Positions 54,022 to 64,000 of a DNA stretch of 64,000 nt are shown here, piece after piece. A program made the translations under genes and the position numbers. How positions within the stretch are numbered: the first letter of the stretch is position 1; each line of letters begins with the position of its first letter. The notes beneath the pieces were generated by a model. The model did no database searches. It saw nothing but the letters and a program-made list of their open reading frames with translations, and was not told where the DNA came from. Source of the DNA: Schlegelella_A sp036263655 (GTDB lineage: Bacteria; Pseudomonadota; Gammaproteobacteria; Burkholderiales; Burkholderiaceae_C); NCBI GenBank assembly GCA_036263655.1, contig DATAGP010000040.1, positions 50,609-114,608 of the forward strand. The letters run 5' to 3'.

Positions 54022-56079
54022 TCAGGTGCCGACCCGGCCGCCATCGGCCTTCGTGATAACGATGGTGGCCGAACGGGGCCGCGTTCCGGCGCCGTAGCCG
54101 GCATTGCTCGGCCACCGGCTCGTGTACAAGGCGGGGTTGGCGATGTGGGCCATGGCGGTGTTCTCGCCCGAATGCTGGATGTTCACCAACAGCGTCTTCC
54201 CCTCCCGGCGTCTCCGCCAGCCCGGTGATCTCGCAACCGACCGGGCCCACGAGAAAGCGCTTGAGCGTGTCGGCGGTCGGCGTCTTGCCGACGAACGTGT
54301 CGACGACCAGCGGGCCTCCCGCTGCCCGCGAGTAGCTGAGGGTGATCTTCCTGCCGTCGCCGACCTGGCCCGGCACGCCGGCGAGCATCATGCGGTTGCT
54401 GACGTCCGTGTTCCTTGATTCGCAGCACGTGGCCGTTCGGGTTCCCCGTCTGCGTCGACGAGCTGCCGCGCACGTCGCTGTAGACGCGCGGATTCGGCCC
54501 GTCGGGGGCGCTCTGCGCCGCGCCAGCGGGAGCGACGCGGCGATTGCTGTTGTTCGTGAGGGTGAAATAGATCTCGCCGTTGCCCGGGTTCACGGCCGAC
54601 CACTTCGGCCGGTCCATCTTCGTCGCCCCGCCGGGCATCCGCCGCCAGGCGCGCGTTGACGAGCACGTCCGCCTGGTTGGCGAACGGATAGGTCGCCGCG
54701 TAGCCGGCGACGGCAGGGTTGGTGATGGCGAGCTCGACCCAGCTGCCGCTTCCGTCGGCAGCGAACCTGGCGACGTACAGCCTGCCGGAGTCCAGGTACT
54801 TGTCGCCGATCGCGAGCCTGTCGGCGGCAGCGGCATCCGCGGCCGCCGAGGCGCTGCCGGACACGAACTTGTAGATGTATTCGCCGCGCGAGTCGTCGCC
54901 CATGTAGCAGGCCAGCGGCTGACCCACGACAGGCTCGCCGAACGCCGCCGACTCGTGCGCGAAGCGGCCGAGCGCGCTGCGCTTCTTCGCCGGACGCGTC
55001 GTGGCGTAGGGGTCGAGCTCGACGATGTAGCCCATGCCATTCATCTCGTTGCGGTAGTCGTCGCTGCCGTCGGCGGACACGCCCAGCTTGCTGTTGTTCC
55101 AGCGCGCGTACCTGTCCTCCGCGCCCGCCGTTTCCCAGCCATGCCGCGAGGCCGCGCCCTGGTCGCGTCCATAGCGGCGCAGGGCCGTGACGCTCTTGTC
55201 CATCCCACGCGCCGCGTCGTCTGCAGCACCGCGCGCGAAGTAGCCGGACCAGTTCTCCTCGCCGGTCAGGAAGGTGCCCCAGGGGGTCTTTCCGGTCCCG
55301 CAGTTGTTCAGCGTCCCGCGCGTGCGCGTCGCGTCGGTCGAGTACTGGGTGACGAGCAGGCTGTCGCCTCGAGCGGGGCCGGAGATCTCGATGTCGCTCA
55401 GTGCCGTCAGTCGGCGGTTGAACGAAGAATCCTTGGCGTAGGTCCAGCCGCCTGCTGCCTTGCGGACCTCGACCACGGCGATGCCATGGATCGCGGTTTC
55501 CTTGTCGACTTCCGCTGCGGGGCGCGGCAAGCTCGGCGTGCCGCCGTTCGCGTGAAGGAAGAACGAGGAGAGCGTCTCGTCCGTCGTGGCCTCGTGGTTC
55601 ATGGCGAGCAGTCCCCGCTCGTTGGCGAGTGACGAGACGCCGCCGCTCGCATCGAGGCCGAAGAACTCCATGCCGTCGTGATGATCGCCGGCGCGGTTCT
55701 CCATGTCGGCATCGGTGCCGTCGTTGCGATAGGCCGGGGTCGAGGCGGTCAGTGGGTCGCCGAGCGCATAGAGCACGGTCGCGCTGTAGCCAGCGGGAAC
55801 GACCACCGCATCGGCCAGGCTCTTTCCTACTGCGGAAAAGCCGAGCAGCTTCTCGGTCGATGCGACCGGCGCGTTGCTGTTGTCCTCGTCGCCGCCGCCG
55901 CCGCAGCCGGTCAGCGCCAGGCTGCCGAGCAAGGCCGTGGCGGCACCGCCCACGGACCCGCGCAGGACATGGCGGCGGCTCAGGCGAGCCTGGAGGATGG
56001 AATCGAAGCTCGGATTGGCGGAAGTGTTGCTGTCTTCGCCTGCAAGGCGATCGGGGTCTGTGTTCGAGGGCATGGGCAC
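54022..56079 (-). pseudogene. phoX: alkaline phosphatase PhoX with three +1 frameshifts
   Basis: A twin-arginine exported PhoX/DUF839 phosphatase. The N-terminal SRRHVLRGSVGGAATALLG signal and the body up to VLVNARLAAD are intact and match PhoX (NHEATTDE, TGEENWSGYF, ACYMGDDSRGEYIYKF). Reading then needs three shifts, each skipping one extra base: near 54633-54635 (to KMDRPKWSAVNPGNGEIYF), near 54403-54412 (to SNRMMLAGVPGQVGDGRKI) and near 54199-54207 (to LLVNIQHSGENTAMA), ending at TGA 54022. The three-base net gain restores the first frame. Without correction the protein stops at 54388 after 563 residues, lacking a conserved C-terminal metal-site region. True decay or sequencing error in G/C runs are both possible. 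Pho boxes lie upstream. Confidence 0.85.
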
Positions 56080-56115
56080 CGTGGTTCCTTTGGCAGTCGG
56101 GATGTCGACCCGACC

Positions 56116-56160
56116 ACCTTAGGAACCCTCCATGACCTCGGCATGACAGCGCGGTGACGC
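56116..56160 (-). promoter_or_regulatory. tandem Pho box and -10 of phoX
   Basis: Three direct heptamers with an exact 11-bp period lie on the minus strand: GCGTCAC (56154-56160), CTGTCAT (56143-56149) and AGGTCAT (56132-56138). Ten bases after the last one comes a -10-like TAAGGT (56116-56121), the standard spacing for a PhoB-activated promoter. phoX starts 36 bp further on. Confidence 0.75.
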
Positions 56161-56185
56161 CTCGATGGCAGTACCGACTCCGGAG

Positions 56186-57514
56186 TCAACGAAGTGCAGC
56201 AGCCAGCTGCTCGGCGCAGCGTCGGCCACGCTCGGCATCCTCTGCCTCGACCATGACGCGGACCACGGGCTCGGTCCCCGAGCCCCTGATCAGGACACGG
56301 CCTGAGTTGCCGAGCTGGCCCTCGACGTCCGCCCTCTGGGCCGCAAGGCGCGGGCTGGCGGCCCAGTCTTGCCCCGGGTCGAGGCGCACGTTTATCAATG
56401 TCTGCGGGTACAGGCGAACCCCCTCGAGCAGCCCGCGAAGCGCCTTTCCGGAACGCACGACCGCCTCCAGCACCATCAGCGCGCTGACGATGCCGTCCCC
56501 GGTCGTGTGCCGGTCGAGCGTCAGCAGGTGACCCGAGCCCTCGCCGCCAAGGTGCCAGCCGCGCCGGACCAGCTCCTCGAGAACGTAGCGGTCGCCGACA
56601 GGTGCGCGCACGAAATCGAGGCCGCGCGCGCGCAACGCCAGCTCGACGGCCATGTTGGTCATCAGGGTGCCGACCACGCCCGGGCCGGCGCTGCCCCGCG
56701 CCAGGCGATCGCAGGCGATGACGAGCAGCAGCTCGTCGCCGTTGTAGAGCCGGCCGCTGCCGTCGGCCATCTGCAGCCTGTCCGCGTCCCCGTCGAGGGC
56801 GACCCCGTAGTCGGCCCCGTGCGCGCGCACGGCGTCGACGAGCGCCTGCGGGGACGTCGCACCGACGCCGGCGTTGATGTTCATGCCGTCGGGTGCGCAA
56901 CCGATCGCGACGACCTCGGCGCCGAGCTCGTGGAAGACGTCCGGCGCGACGTTGTACGCGGCGCCGTGCGCCGCATCGACGACGATCTTCAGCCCCTTCA
57001 GCGACAGATCGCTCGCGAACGTGCTCTTGCAGAACTCGGTGTAGCGGCCGGTCGCGTCGTCGAGGCGGCGCGCCTTGCCGAGCTCGGCCGAACCCACCCA
57101 GCGCTGCTCGGCGGCGAGCGCCGTCTCGACGTTCGCCTCCCAGGCGTCCGGAAGCTTCTCGCCCCGCGCCGAGAAGAACTTGATGCCGTTGGCGTCGAAC
57201 GGGTTGTGCGAGGCGCTGATCACGAGGCCGAGGCTCAGTCGAAGCGCCCGGGTGAGGTAGGCGACGCCCGGCGTCGGCAACGGCCCGGTGAGGACGACGT
57301 CGACGCCCGCCGAGGCGAAGCCGGCCTCGAGCGCCGACTCGATCATGTAGCCCGAGATGCGCGTGTCCTTGCCGATGAGCACCGTCGGGCGGCGCTCTTC
57401 CGCCTTGAGCACCTGGCCCACGGCGTGGCCGAGACGCAGCATGAAGTCGGGCGTGATCGGCGCGTTGCCGACGGTGCCGCGGATGCCGTCGGTTCCGAAG
57501 TACTGGCGTTTCAT
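56186..57514 (-). CDS. glmM: phosphoglucosamine mutase
   Basis: A 442-residue enzyme converting glucosamine-6-phosphate to glucosamine-1-phosphate for peptidoglycan and LPS. Phospho-serine Ser102 sits in VISASHNPFDANG. The metal loop is ALDGDADRLQM, the sugar loop GEGSGHLL and the phosphate loop RGSGTEPVVRVMVE. Length is standard. It overlaps folP by 4 nt, the conserved folP-glmM pairing downstream of ftsH. Confidence 0.96.
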   Translation of the reverse strand: MKRQYFGTDGIRGTVGNAPITPDFMLRLGHAVGQVLKAEERRPTVLIGKDTRISGYMIESALEAGFASAGVDVVLTGPLPTPGVAYLTRALRLSLGLVISASHNPFDANGIKFFSARGEKLPDAWEANVETALAAEQRWVGSAELGKARRLDDATGRYTEFCKSTFASDLSLKGLKIVVDAAHGAAYNVAPDVFHELGAEVVAIGCAPDGMNINAGVGATSPQALVDAVRAHGADYGVALDGDADRLQMADGSGRLYNGDELLLVIACDRLARGSAGPGVVGTLMTNMAVELALRARGLDFVRAPVGDRYVLEELVRRGWHLGGEGSGHLLTLDRHTTGDGIVSALMVLEAVVRSGKALRGLLEGVRLYPQTLINVRLDPGQDWAASPRLAAQRADVEGQLGNSGRVLIRGSGTEPVVRVMVEAEDAERGRRCAEQLAAALR

Positions 57515-58392
57515 GGCGCCATGCTAATGGGGGGCGGGAGCGTCGCCGCCTGGGCGACGGCCAGCGCGGCGACGGTCGCGGCGACGTCGTGGACGCGCAG
57601 GATGCTGGCGCCGCGCTGCACCGCGAGCACGGCGGCCACCGCGCTTGCGGCGTCGAGGGCCGCCAGCTGCGTCGGCGTCCGCTGCGCGCGCGGGACGTCG
57701 CCCAGGCCGATGACTCGCGCCAGCGACGACTTGCGCGACCAACCGGCGAGGACCGGCCGGCCGACCTGCAGCAGCTCGACGTGGCGGGCCAGGAGCTGCA
57801 GGTTCTGCGCCACATCCTTCGCGAAGCCGATGCCGCAGTCCACGACGATGCGGCCGGCGTCGACGCCGGCGCCCGTGACGCGCCCGACCTGCTCGCGCAG
57901 GAAGGCGACCACGTCGGCGACGACGTCGTCGTACACCGCCTCGGCCTGCATCGACCGCGGCGTCCCCCGCATGTGCATCAGGCACATGCCGCAGGACGGG
58001 TGCGCTGCGACGACCTCCAGGGCGCCCGGAAGGCGCAGCGCGCCGATGTCATTGACGATGTCGGCACCCAGGTCGAGGACGACCCGCATGACCTCCGGCT
58101 TGTTGGTGTCGACGGACACCGGACAACCCAGCGTCACGGCGGCGCGAAGCACGGGCAGCAGGCGCGCCAGCTCGGCCTCGACACTGACCGGCTCCGCGCC
58201 GGGTCGGCTCGACTCGCCGCCGAGGTCGAGCAGGTGGGCCCCTTCCTTCAGCAGCCGCTCGCAGGTGGCGATGGCCCGGGCCGGCGTCAGCGACGGGTCG
58301 CCATCGGAGAAGGAATCCGGCGTGACATTGACGATCCCCATCACTCTCGGCCGGGAGAGATCGATGTCGAACCGACCCGCCTGCCAGATCAT
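57511..58392 (-). CDS. folP: dihydropteroate synthase
   Basis: A 293-residue TIM-barrel enzyme that joins p-aminobenzoate to dihydropterin pyrophosphate in folate synthesis, the sulfonamide target. GIVNVTPDSFSDGD and LDLGGESSRPGAEPV are its two signature loops; the C-terminal IRVHDVAATVAAL carries the phosphate-binding His/Arg. The start is the ATG at 58392 (MIWQAGRF); a TTG three codons upstream is possible. A strong terminator separates it from ftsH, so it may need its own promoter or read-through. Confidence 0.94.
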   Translation of the reverse strand: MIWQAGRFDIDLSRPRVMGIVNVTPDSFSDGDPSLTPARAIATCERLLKEGAHLLDLGGESSRPGAEPVSVEAELARLLPVLRAAVTLGCPVSVDTNKPEVMRVVLDLGADIVNDIGALRLPGALEVVAAHPSCGMCLMHMRGTPRSMQAEAVYDDVVADVVAFLREQVGRVTGAGVDAGRIVVDCGIGFAKDVAQNLQLLARHVELLQVGRPVLAGWSRKSSLARVIGLGDVPRAQRTPTQLAALDAASAVAAVLAVQRGASILRVHDVAATVAALAVAQAATLPPPISMAP

Positions 58393-58400
58393 GGCGTGCA

Positions 58401-58424
58401 AAGAAAACGGGGCCGAAGCCCCGT
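58401..58424 (-). terminator. intrinsic terminator between ftsH and folP
   Basis: On the minus strand ACGGGGC-TTCG-GCCCCGT forms a 7-bp stem with an extra-stable UUCG tetraloop, followed by TTTTCTTT. It begins 24 bp after the ftsH stop and ends 9 bp before the folP ATG. Confidence 0.88.
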
Positions 58425-58447
58425 GTTCCGGATGCGACCGCGACGGG

Positions 58448-60352
<1,905 letters not shown>

Positions 60353-60491
60353 CGTGACTCCAGTTCGAGAATGGTCGACAGCCCCGAGCGGAGCCCGGCG
60401 TCGACCCTACGGCATCTGTGGCCGATTTTAGTTCACGCAACCCCGGCGGGCGGTTCACCTGCGGGGGCCAAGAGTGCGCCCGATTCGACGG

Positions 60492-61190
60492 CTACGCACG
60501 CAATCCGGGGGCGGATGCACCCGCTTTCAGAGCCAATCCCACGAGAAAGGTTTCGGCGGACCGGGCTCGGGAGGCCTTGGGCTTGACGGCCTTGACGGTC
60601 CTGAAGGCCGATTTGAATCGTTCGACGAGCTGACTGTAGCCGCTGCCATGAAAGACCTTGCAGACGAGTGCGCCCTCCGGCCGCAGGTGGCGCTGGGCGA
60701 AGTCGATCGCCAGCTCGACCAGGTCGGCCATGCGCGCGGAGTCGGTGGCCGCCACCCCGGACAGGTTCGGTGCCATGTCGGAGAGAACCACGTCCACTCG
60801 CCTCCCCGCCAGCCGGGCCTCGAGCTGCGCCAGCACGTCGGGCTCTCGGAAGTCGCCCCGAATGAAGTCGACACCATCGATCGGCTCCAGCTCGAGGAGG
60901 TCGAGGGCGACGATCTCGCCCTGAAGCGGCCCTGCCGCGGCCTGCGGATCGGCTCCCCCGCCGCGGCCGAACTTGCGCCGCAGGTACTGGCTCCAGGCGC
61001 CGGGCGCGGCGCCGAGATCGACCACCAGCTGCCCCGGCGCGAGCAGCTTCAGCTCTTCGTCGATCTCCTTCAGCTTGTAGGCGGCCCGGGCCCGGTAGCC
61101 CTCGCGCTGCGCCAGCTTCACGTACGGATCGGTCAGGTGGTCGTGCAGCCACGCCTTGTTCAGCTTCTTGCCCTTGCCGCGGGTCGCCAT
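60492..61190 (-). CDS. rlmE: 23S rRNA (uridine-2'-O)-methyltransferase RlmE
   Basis: A 232-residue FtsJ-family enzyme that methylates U2552 of 23S rRNA late in 50S assembly. The K-D-K-E catalytic tetrad is visible in AYKLKEIDEE, SDMAPNLSG, VCKVFHGSG and SAETFLVGL; the SAM site is VVDLGAAPGAWSQYL. The start ATG gives MATRGKGKK; an earlier in-frame ATG 16 codons upstream overlaps the divergent yhbY start and is not used. The yhbY-rlmE-ftsH order is conserved. Confidence 0.95.
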   Translation of the reverse strand: MATRGKGKKLNKAWLHDHLTDPYVKLAQREGYRARAAYKLKEIDEELKLLAPGQLVVDLGAAPGAWSQYLRRKFGRGGGADPQAAAGPLQGEIVALDLLELEPIDGVDFIRGDFREPDVLAQLEARLAGRRVDVVLSDMAPNLSGVAATDSARMADLVELAIDFAQRHLRPEGALVCKVFHGSGYSQLVERFKSAFRTVKAVKPKASRARSAETFLVGLALKAGASAPGLRA

Positions 61191-61228
61191 GCGCTGCCGA
61201 TCGTCGTCCTGGCCGCGATAATAGGGGC

Positions 61229-61705
61229 GTGACTGCACTCGTCCTCGGACCCTCCGCGCGCAAGCAGAAGCGCGCCGAAGCGCACCACCTCCACCCGGTC
61301 GTGAGCATCGGCAACGACGGCGCGACCGACGCCGTGAAGAAGGAGCTGGACGCGGCGCTCGACGCGCACGGGCTCGTCAAGGTCCGCGTCTTCTCCGACG
61401 ACCGGGCCGTGCGCGAGACCCTGCTGGCGGAGCTGAGCGACACCCTCGGCGCCGCACCGGTCCAGCACATCGGCAAGCTGCTCGTGTTCTGGCGCCCGCC
61501 GGCCGTCAAGGCCAGGCCCGAGAAGGACGGCCGGATGCCCGGTCCGAAGGTGGTGAAGGTCCTGAAGTTCTCGAAGAGCGGCAATCACCGGCCGCAGGTC
61601 AAGAAGGTCACGGTGCTCGGCAACATGCGGCTTGCCGCCGGCGGCACGCTGAAGCGGGCCAAGAAGCGCGTCACGAGTCTGAAGAAGTCGGCGCAGCAGC
61701 CCTGA
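61229..61705 (+). CDS. yhbY: ribosome assembly RNA-binding protein YhbY
   Basis: A 158-residue protein with an N-terminal CRS1-YhbY (CRM) RNA-binding domain: LKxxAHHLHPVVSIG-type start (RAEAHHLHPVVSIGNDG) and VQHIGKLLVFWRP. E. coli YhbY has about 97 residues; the extra 60 here are a basic Lys/Arg tail (residues 100-158), which I believe is common in Burkholderiales. It starts at GTG 38 bp from divergent rlmE. Its 3' end overlaps the convergent DUF4149 gene by 35 nt. Confidence 0.9.
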   Translation: MTALVLGPSARKQKRAEAHHLHPVVSIGNDGATDAVKKELDAALDAHGLVKVRVFSDDRAVRETLLAELSDTLGAAPVQHIGKLLVFWRPPAVKARPEKDGRMPGPKVVKVLKFSKSGNHRPQVKKVTVLGNMRLAAGGTLKRAKKRVTSLKKSAQQP

Positions 61706-62156
61706 CCGGGCCTCCCGGCCGGCCCAGCCGCCACGCCAGCACCGCGACCAGCGCCAGCTTGGCGACGAAGAACGCGCTCGCCACGCCGTGCAGGACGGCG
61801 AACGACGCCCCTCCCCCGCCCGCGCGAGCCGCTTCGAGCATCGGCTGCGGCCCGAAGTGGCCGGCGACGATGCAGAACAGCGCCGCCAGCGCCAGGATCA
61901 TCTCGGTGCTGAAGCGCGAGCCGCCCCGCTCCGCGTCGGCCTTGGCCACCTGCCGTGCCAGCAGAAGAAGAACGGCTCCGAAGGCCAGCCCGAGGTAGGC
62001 GTCGGTCAGGAACAGCCGCCCTGCGACCCTGCCGGCGTCGGCGCGCCCCAGCTGCGCGAACAGGGTGGGCGCGGCGACGAAGCCGATGCCGGCCATCAGG
62101 CCGGCCCAGACGCCGGCGAGCGCACACGCGACGCGGCGCAGGCGCTCGCCGCTCAC
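61671..62156 (-). CDS. DUF4149 membrane protein
   Basis: A 161-residue inner-membrane protein with four predicted helices (for example ALAGVWAGLMAGIGFVAAPTLFAQL and LGLAFGAVLLLLARQV). The N-terminal GxxFVAAPTLF and central HFGPQPMLEAARAG signature identify the DUF4149 (TMEM205-like) family, whose role is unknown. It follows greA by 7 bp on the minus strand, a pairing typical of Burkholderiales. Confidence 0.88.
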   Translation of the reverse strand: MSGERLRRVACALAGVWAGLMAGIGFVAAPTLFAQLGRADAGRVAGRLFLTDAYLGLAFGAVLLLLARQVAKADAERGGSRFSTEMILALAALFCIVAGHFGPQPMLEAARAGGGGASFAVLHGVASAFFVAKLALVAVLAWRLGRPGGPVRAAAPTSSDS

Positions 62157-62163
62157 CGGCGCG

Positions 62164-62640
62164 TCACTCGTAGCGAACGCCGGTGATCTCGTAGCTGCGC
62201 AGCCCGCCCGGCGCCTGGACCTCGGCCACGTCGCCGACCTGCTTGCCGATGAGGGCGCGGGCGATCGGCGAGCTGATCGAGATCAGGTTGTGCTTCAGGT
62301 CGGCTTCGTCGTCGCCGACGATCTGGTAGGTGGCCTTGGCACCGCTGTCCTCGTCTTCCAGGTCGACGGTGGAGCCGAAGACCACCCGCCCTTCCGCGTC
62401 GATGGACCTCGGGTCGATCACCTGCGCCGCGGCGAGCTTGCTCTCGATCTCCAGGATGCGCCCTTCGATGAAGCCCTGCTTGTCCTTGGCCGACTCGTAC
62501 TCGGCGTTCTCCGACAAGTCGCCCTGGGCCCGCGCTTCCGAGATCGCCTGGATCACGGCGTGACGCTCGACCGTCTTCAGGCGATGAAGCTCTTCCTTCA
62601 GCTTGTCGGCGCCGCGCCGGGTGAGCGGGATCGTGGCCAT
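62164..62640 (-). CDS. greA: transcription elongation factor GreA
   Basis: A 158-residue factor that enters the RNA polymerase secondary channel and stimulates cleavage of backtracked RNA. The N-terminal coiled coil has the tip motif GDLSENAEYESAKDKQ with the catalytic Asp and Glu. The C-terminal FKBP-like domain ends with SPIARALIGKQVGD. The start ATG (MATIPLTRRGADKL) gives exactly the family length. It lies downstream of carB, from which a terminator separates it. Confidence 0.96.
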   Translation of the reverse strand: MATIPLTRRGADKLKEELHRLKTVERHAVIQAISEARAQGDLSENAEYESAKDKQGFIEGRILEIESKLAAAQVIDPRSIDAEGRVVFGSTVDLEDEDSGAKATYQIVGDDEADLKHNLISISSPIARALIGKQVGDVAEVQAPGGLRSYEITGVRYE

Positions 62641-62659
62641 GGTGGGAACCTCTGCGGGG

Positions 62660-62695
62660 AAAAACAAAGCCGCCGCAGGAGTCTCCGGCGGCGGC
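62660..62695 (-). terminator. intrinsic terminator after carB
   Basis: On the minus strand GCCGCCGC pairs with GCGGCGGC around a central loop, followed by TTTGTTTTT. It begins 16 bp after the carB stop and ends before the greA ribosome-binding region. Confidence 0.82.
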
Positions 62696-62710
62696 GGGGC
62701 TGAAAACAGT

Positions 62711-64000
62711 TTAGAGCAGTTCCGCGTGCAGTTCCTGCAGGGACGTCACGCTCACGTCGTCGCGGTGCTTCATCGCCTCGACCGCCGCCTCGCAGCCGGC
62801 CATGCTGGTGTAGTACGTGACCCGGTGGCCGAGCGCGGCCTGGCGGATGTGGCGCGAATCGGCGATGGCCGTTCGCGTCTCGTCCACCGTCGTGAAGACG
62901 AGCTGGATCTCGCCGGCCTTGAGCATGTCGACGATGTGCGGCCGGCCGTCCTTCACCTTGTTGATCAGGCGCACCGGAACGCCGGCCTCGGCGATGGCCG
63001 CCGCCGTGCCGCGGGTCGCGACGAGGCCGAAGCCGAGCTCGTGCAGGTCCCTGGCAACGGCGACGGCGCGCGGCTTATCGCCGTTCTTGACGGTGACGCA
63101 GACCGTTCCCTTCGGCGGCAGCCGCGAGCCGGCGCCGAGCTGGCTCTTCAGCATCGCCTCGCCGAAGCTGCGGCCGACGCCCATGACCTCGCCCGTCGAC
63201 CTCATCTCCGGTCCGAGGATGGGGTCGACGCCTGGAAACTTGTTGAACGGAAAGACCGCTTCCTTGACCGAGAAGTAAGGAGGCACGACTTCGCCGCGGA
63301 CGTTCTTCTGGTCCGAGAGCTTCTGCCCGACCATGCAGCGCGCGGCGATCTTGGCGAGCGGCTCGCCGGTGGCCTTCGACACGAATGGCACCGTGCGCGA
63401 GGCGCGCGGGTTGACCTCGAGCACGTAGACCTCGGCCGCGGCGCCGGCGCCTGCGACGTCGCCCTGGATCGCGAACTGCACGTTCATCAGGCCGACCACG
63501 TCGAGCGCCCTCGCCATGAGCTTGGTCTGCCGGCGCAGCTCGTCCTGCAGCCTCGCCGGCAGCGAGTACGCCGGCAGCGAGCAGGCGGAGTCGCCGGAGT
63601 GGATGCCGGCCTGCTCGACGTGCTCCATGATCCCGCCGATCATCACCTCGCGGCCGTCGCTGATGCAGTCGACGTCGACCTCGATGGCGTCGTCCAGGAA
63701 GCGGTCGAGCAGCACCGGCGACTTCTCGCTCACCTTGACGGCCTCGCGCATGTAGCGCTCGAGGTCCTTGTCGCCGTGCACGATCTCCATCGCCCGGCCG
63801 CCGAGCACGTAGCTCGGCCGCACGACCAGCGGGTAGCCGATCTCCTGCGCCAGCTGCAGCGCCTGCTCCTCGGTGCGCGCGGTGCGGTTCGGCGGCTGGC
63901 GCAGGCCCAGCTCGTGCAGCAGCTTCTGGAAGCGCTCGCGGTCTTCGGCGATGTCGATGGAGTCCGGCGACGTGCCGACGATGGGCACGCCGGCGCGCTC
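62711..64000 (-). CDS. carB: carbamoyl-phosphate synthase large subunit, C-terminal part
   Basis: The last 429 codons of carB; the 5' end lies beyond the window. The product makes carbamoyl phosphate for arginine and pyrimidines. Visible are the second ATP-grasp half (GYPLVVRPSYVLGGRAMEIVH, DRFLDDAIEVDVDCISDGR, VLEVNPRASRTVPFVSKATG) and the C-terminal allosteric MGS domain (GTVCVTVKNGDK to QELHAELL). The frame is intact to the window edge. carA is not seen. Confidence 0.96.
   Translation of the reverse strand, partial: ERAGVPIVGTSPDSIDIAEDRERFQKLLHELGLRQPPNRTARTEEQALQLAQEIGYPLVVRPSYVLGGRAMEIVHGDKDLERYMREAVKVSEKSPVLLDRFLDDAIEVDVDCISDGREVMIGGIMEHVEQAGIHSGDSACSLPAYSLPARLQDELRRQTKLMARALDVVGLMNVQFAIQGDVAGAGAAAEVYVLEVNPRASRTVPFVSKATGEPLAKIAARCMVGQKLSDQKNVRGEVVPPYFSVKEAVFPFNKFPGVDPILGPEMRSTGEVMGVGRSFGEAMLKSQLGAGSRLPPKGTVCVTVKNGDKPRAVAVARDLHELGFGLVATRGTAAAIAEAGVPVRLINKVKDGRPHIVDMLKAGEIQLVFTTVDETRTAIADSRHIRQAALGHRVTYYTSMAGCEAAVEAMKHRDDVSVTSLQELHAELL

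Noticed and set aside
54104..54418. A plus-strand reading frame in the phoX 3' region
   Set aside because: It is antisense to the PhoX C-terminus, which is recognisable in three successive frames on the minus strand.
54022..56079. Programmed frameshifting as the explanation for phoX
   Set aside because: Three separate shifts within 440 bp without slippery sites are not a known recoding pattern; decay or sequence error is more likely.
63560..63585. Short repeated CGCCGGCAGCGAG units in carB
   Set aside because: Two imperfect copies encode the conserved SLPA repeats of the protein; not a DNA repeat element.

Overview
The window is a high-GC bacterial chromosome segment made almost entirely of tightly packed genes with many 1-17 nt overlaps and frequent GTG/TTG starts. 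The gene order points to a betaproteobacterium of the order Burkholderiales, of the Rubrivivax/Leptothrix/Comamonadaceae type. The most telling runs are carB-greA-DUF4149-yhbY-rlmE-ftsH-folP-glmM followed by phoX-pstSCAB-phoU-phoB-phoR, then trxA-rho-rpmE, dnaX-ybaB-recR and ispDF-mfd. That placement is an inference from synteny and base composition; no 16S gene is present.

Layout. 1-1500: the 3' end of a TRAP transporter large permease, three small uncharacterised genes and a tRNA-Val(GAC) with its own terminator. 1.6-8.2 kb: creA; a relA / alpha-beta hydrolase / SIMPL-domain operon on the minus strand; and a divergent OmpR-EnvZ two-component pair. 8.3-11.9 kb: a sulfur-oxidation island with a YeeE-type sulfur transporter, flavocytochrome c sulfide dehydrogenase (fccAB) and soxYZ, but no soxXAB or soxCD in the window. 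12.1-17.9 kb: a decayed carboxymuconolactone-decarboxylase-like gene, ispF-ispD, mfd and serB.

17.9-25.7 kb is an accessory metabolic cluster. A thiamine-diphosphate enzyme diverges from a five-gene unit (TetR regulator, PhyH-type dioxygenase, Gfo/Idh/MocA oxidoreductase, DUF993 aldolase-like protein, sugar-phosphate isomerase-like protein), and an MFS transporter is convergent at the end. A perfect inverted repeat abuts the tetR start codon. I do not recognise the pathway, and this is the best candidate for an undescribed system.

25.8-35.3 kb: an uncharacterised protein with a roadblock-like C-terminus; the rnhA / YafS-like methyltransferase / gloB / mltD block; recR-ybaB-dnaX, with recR apparently starting at CTG; a PurM-like protein; and the 4.5S SRP RNA. 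35.3-43.3 kb: a pseudokinase-HDOD fusion and an AddAB-type helicase-nuclease pair. 43.4-47.3 kb: trxA, rho with a long structured leader, rpmE and a membrane glycosyltransferase. 47.3-56.1 kb: the complete phosphate-starvation system, with Pho boxes before pstS and before a phoX gene carrying three single-base frameshifts. 56.2-64 kb: glmM, folP, ftsH, rlmE, yhbY, a DUF4149 membrane protein, greA and the 3' two-fifths of carB.

No insertion sequence, prophage, CRISPR array or integrated element was seen.
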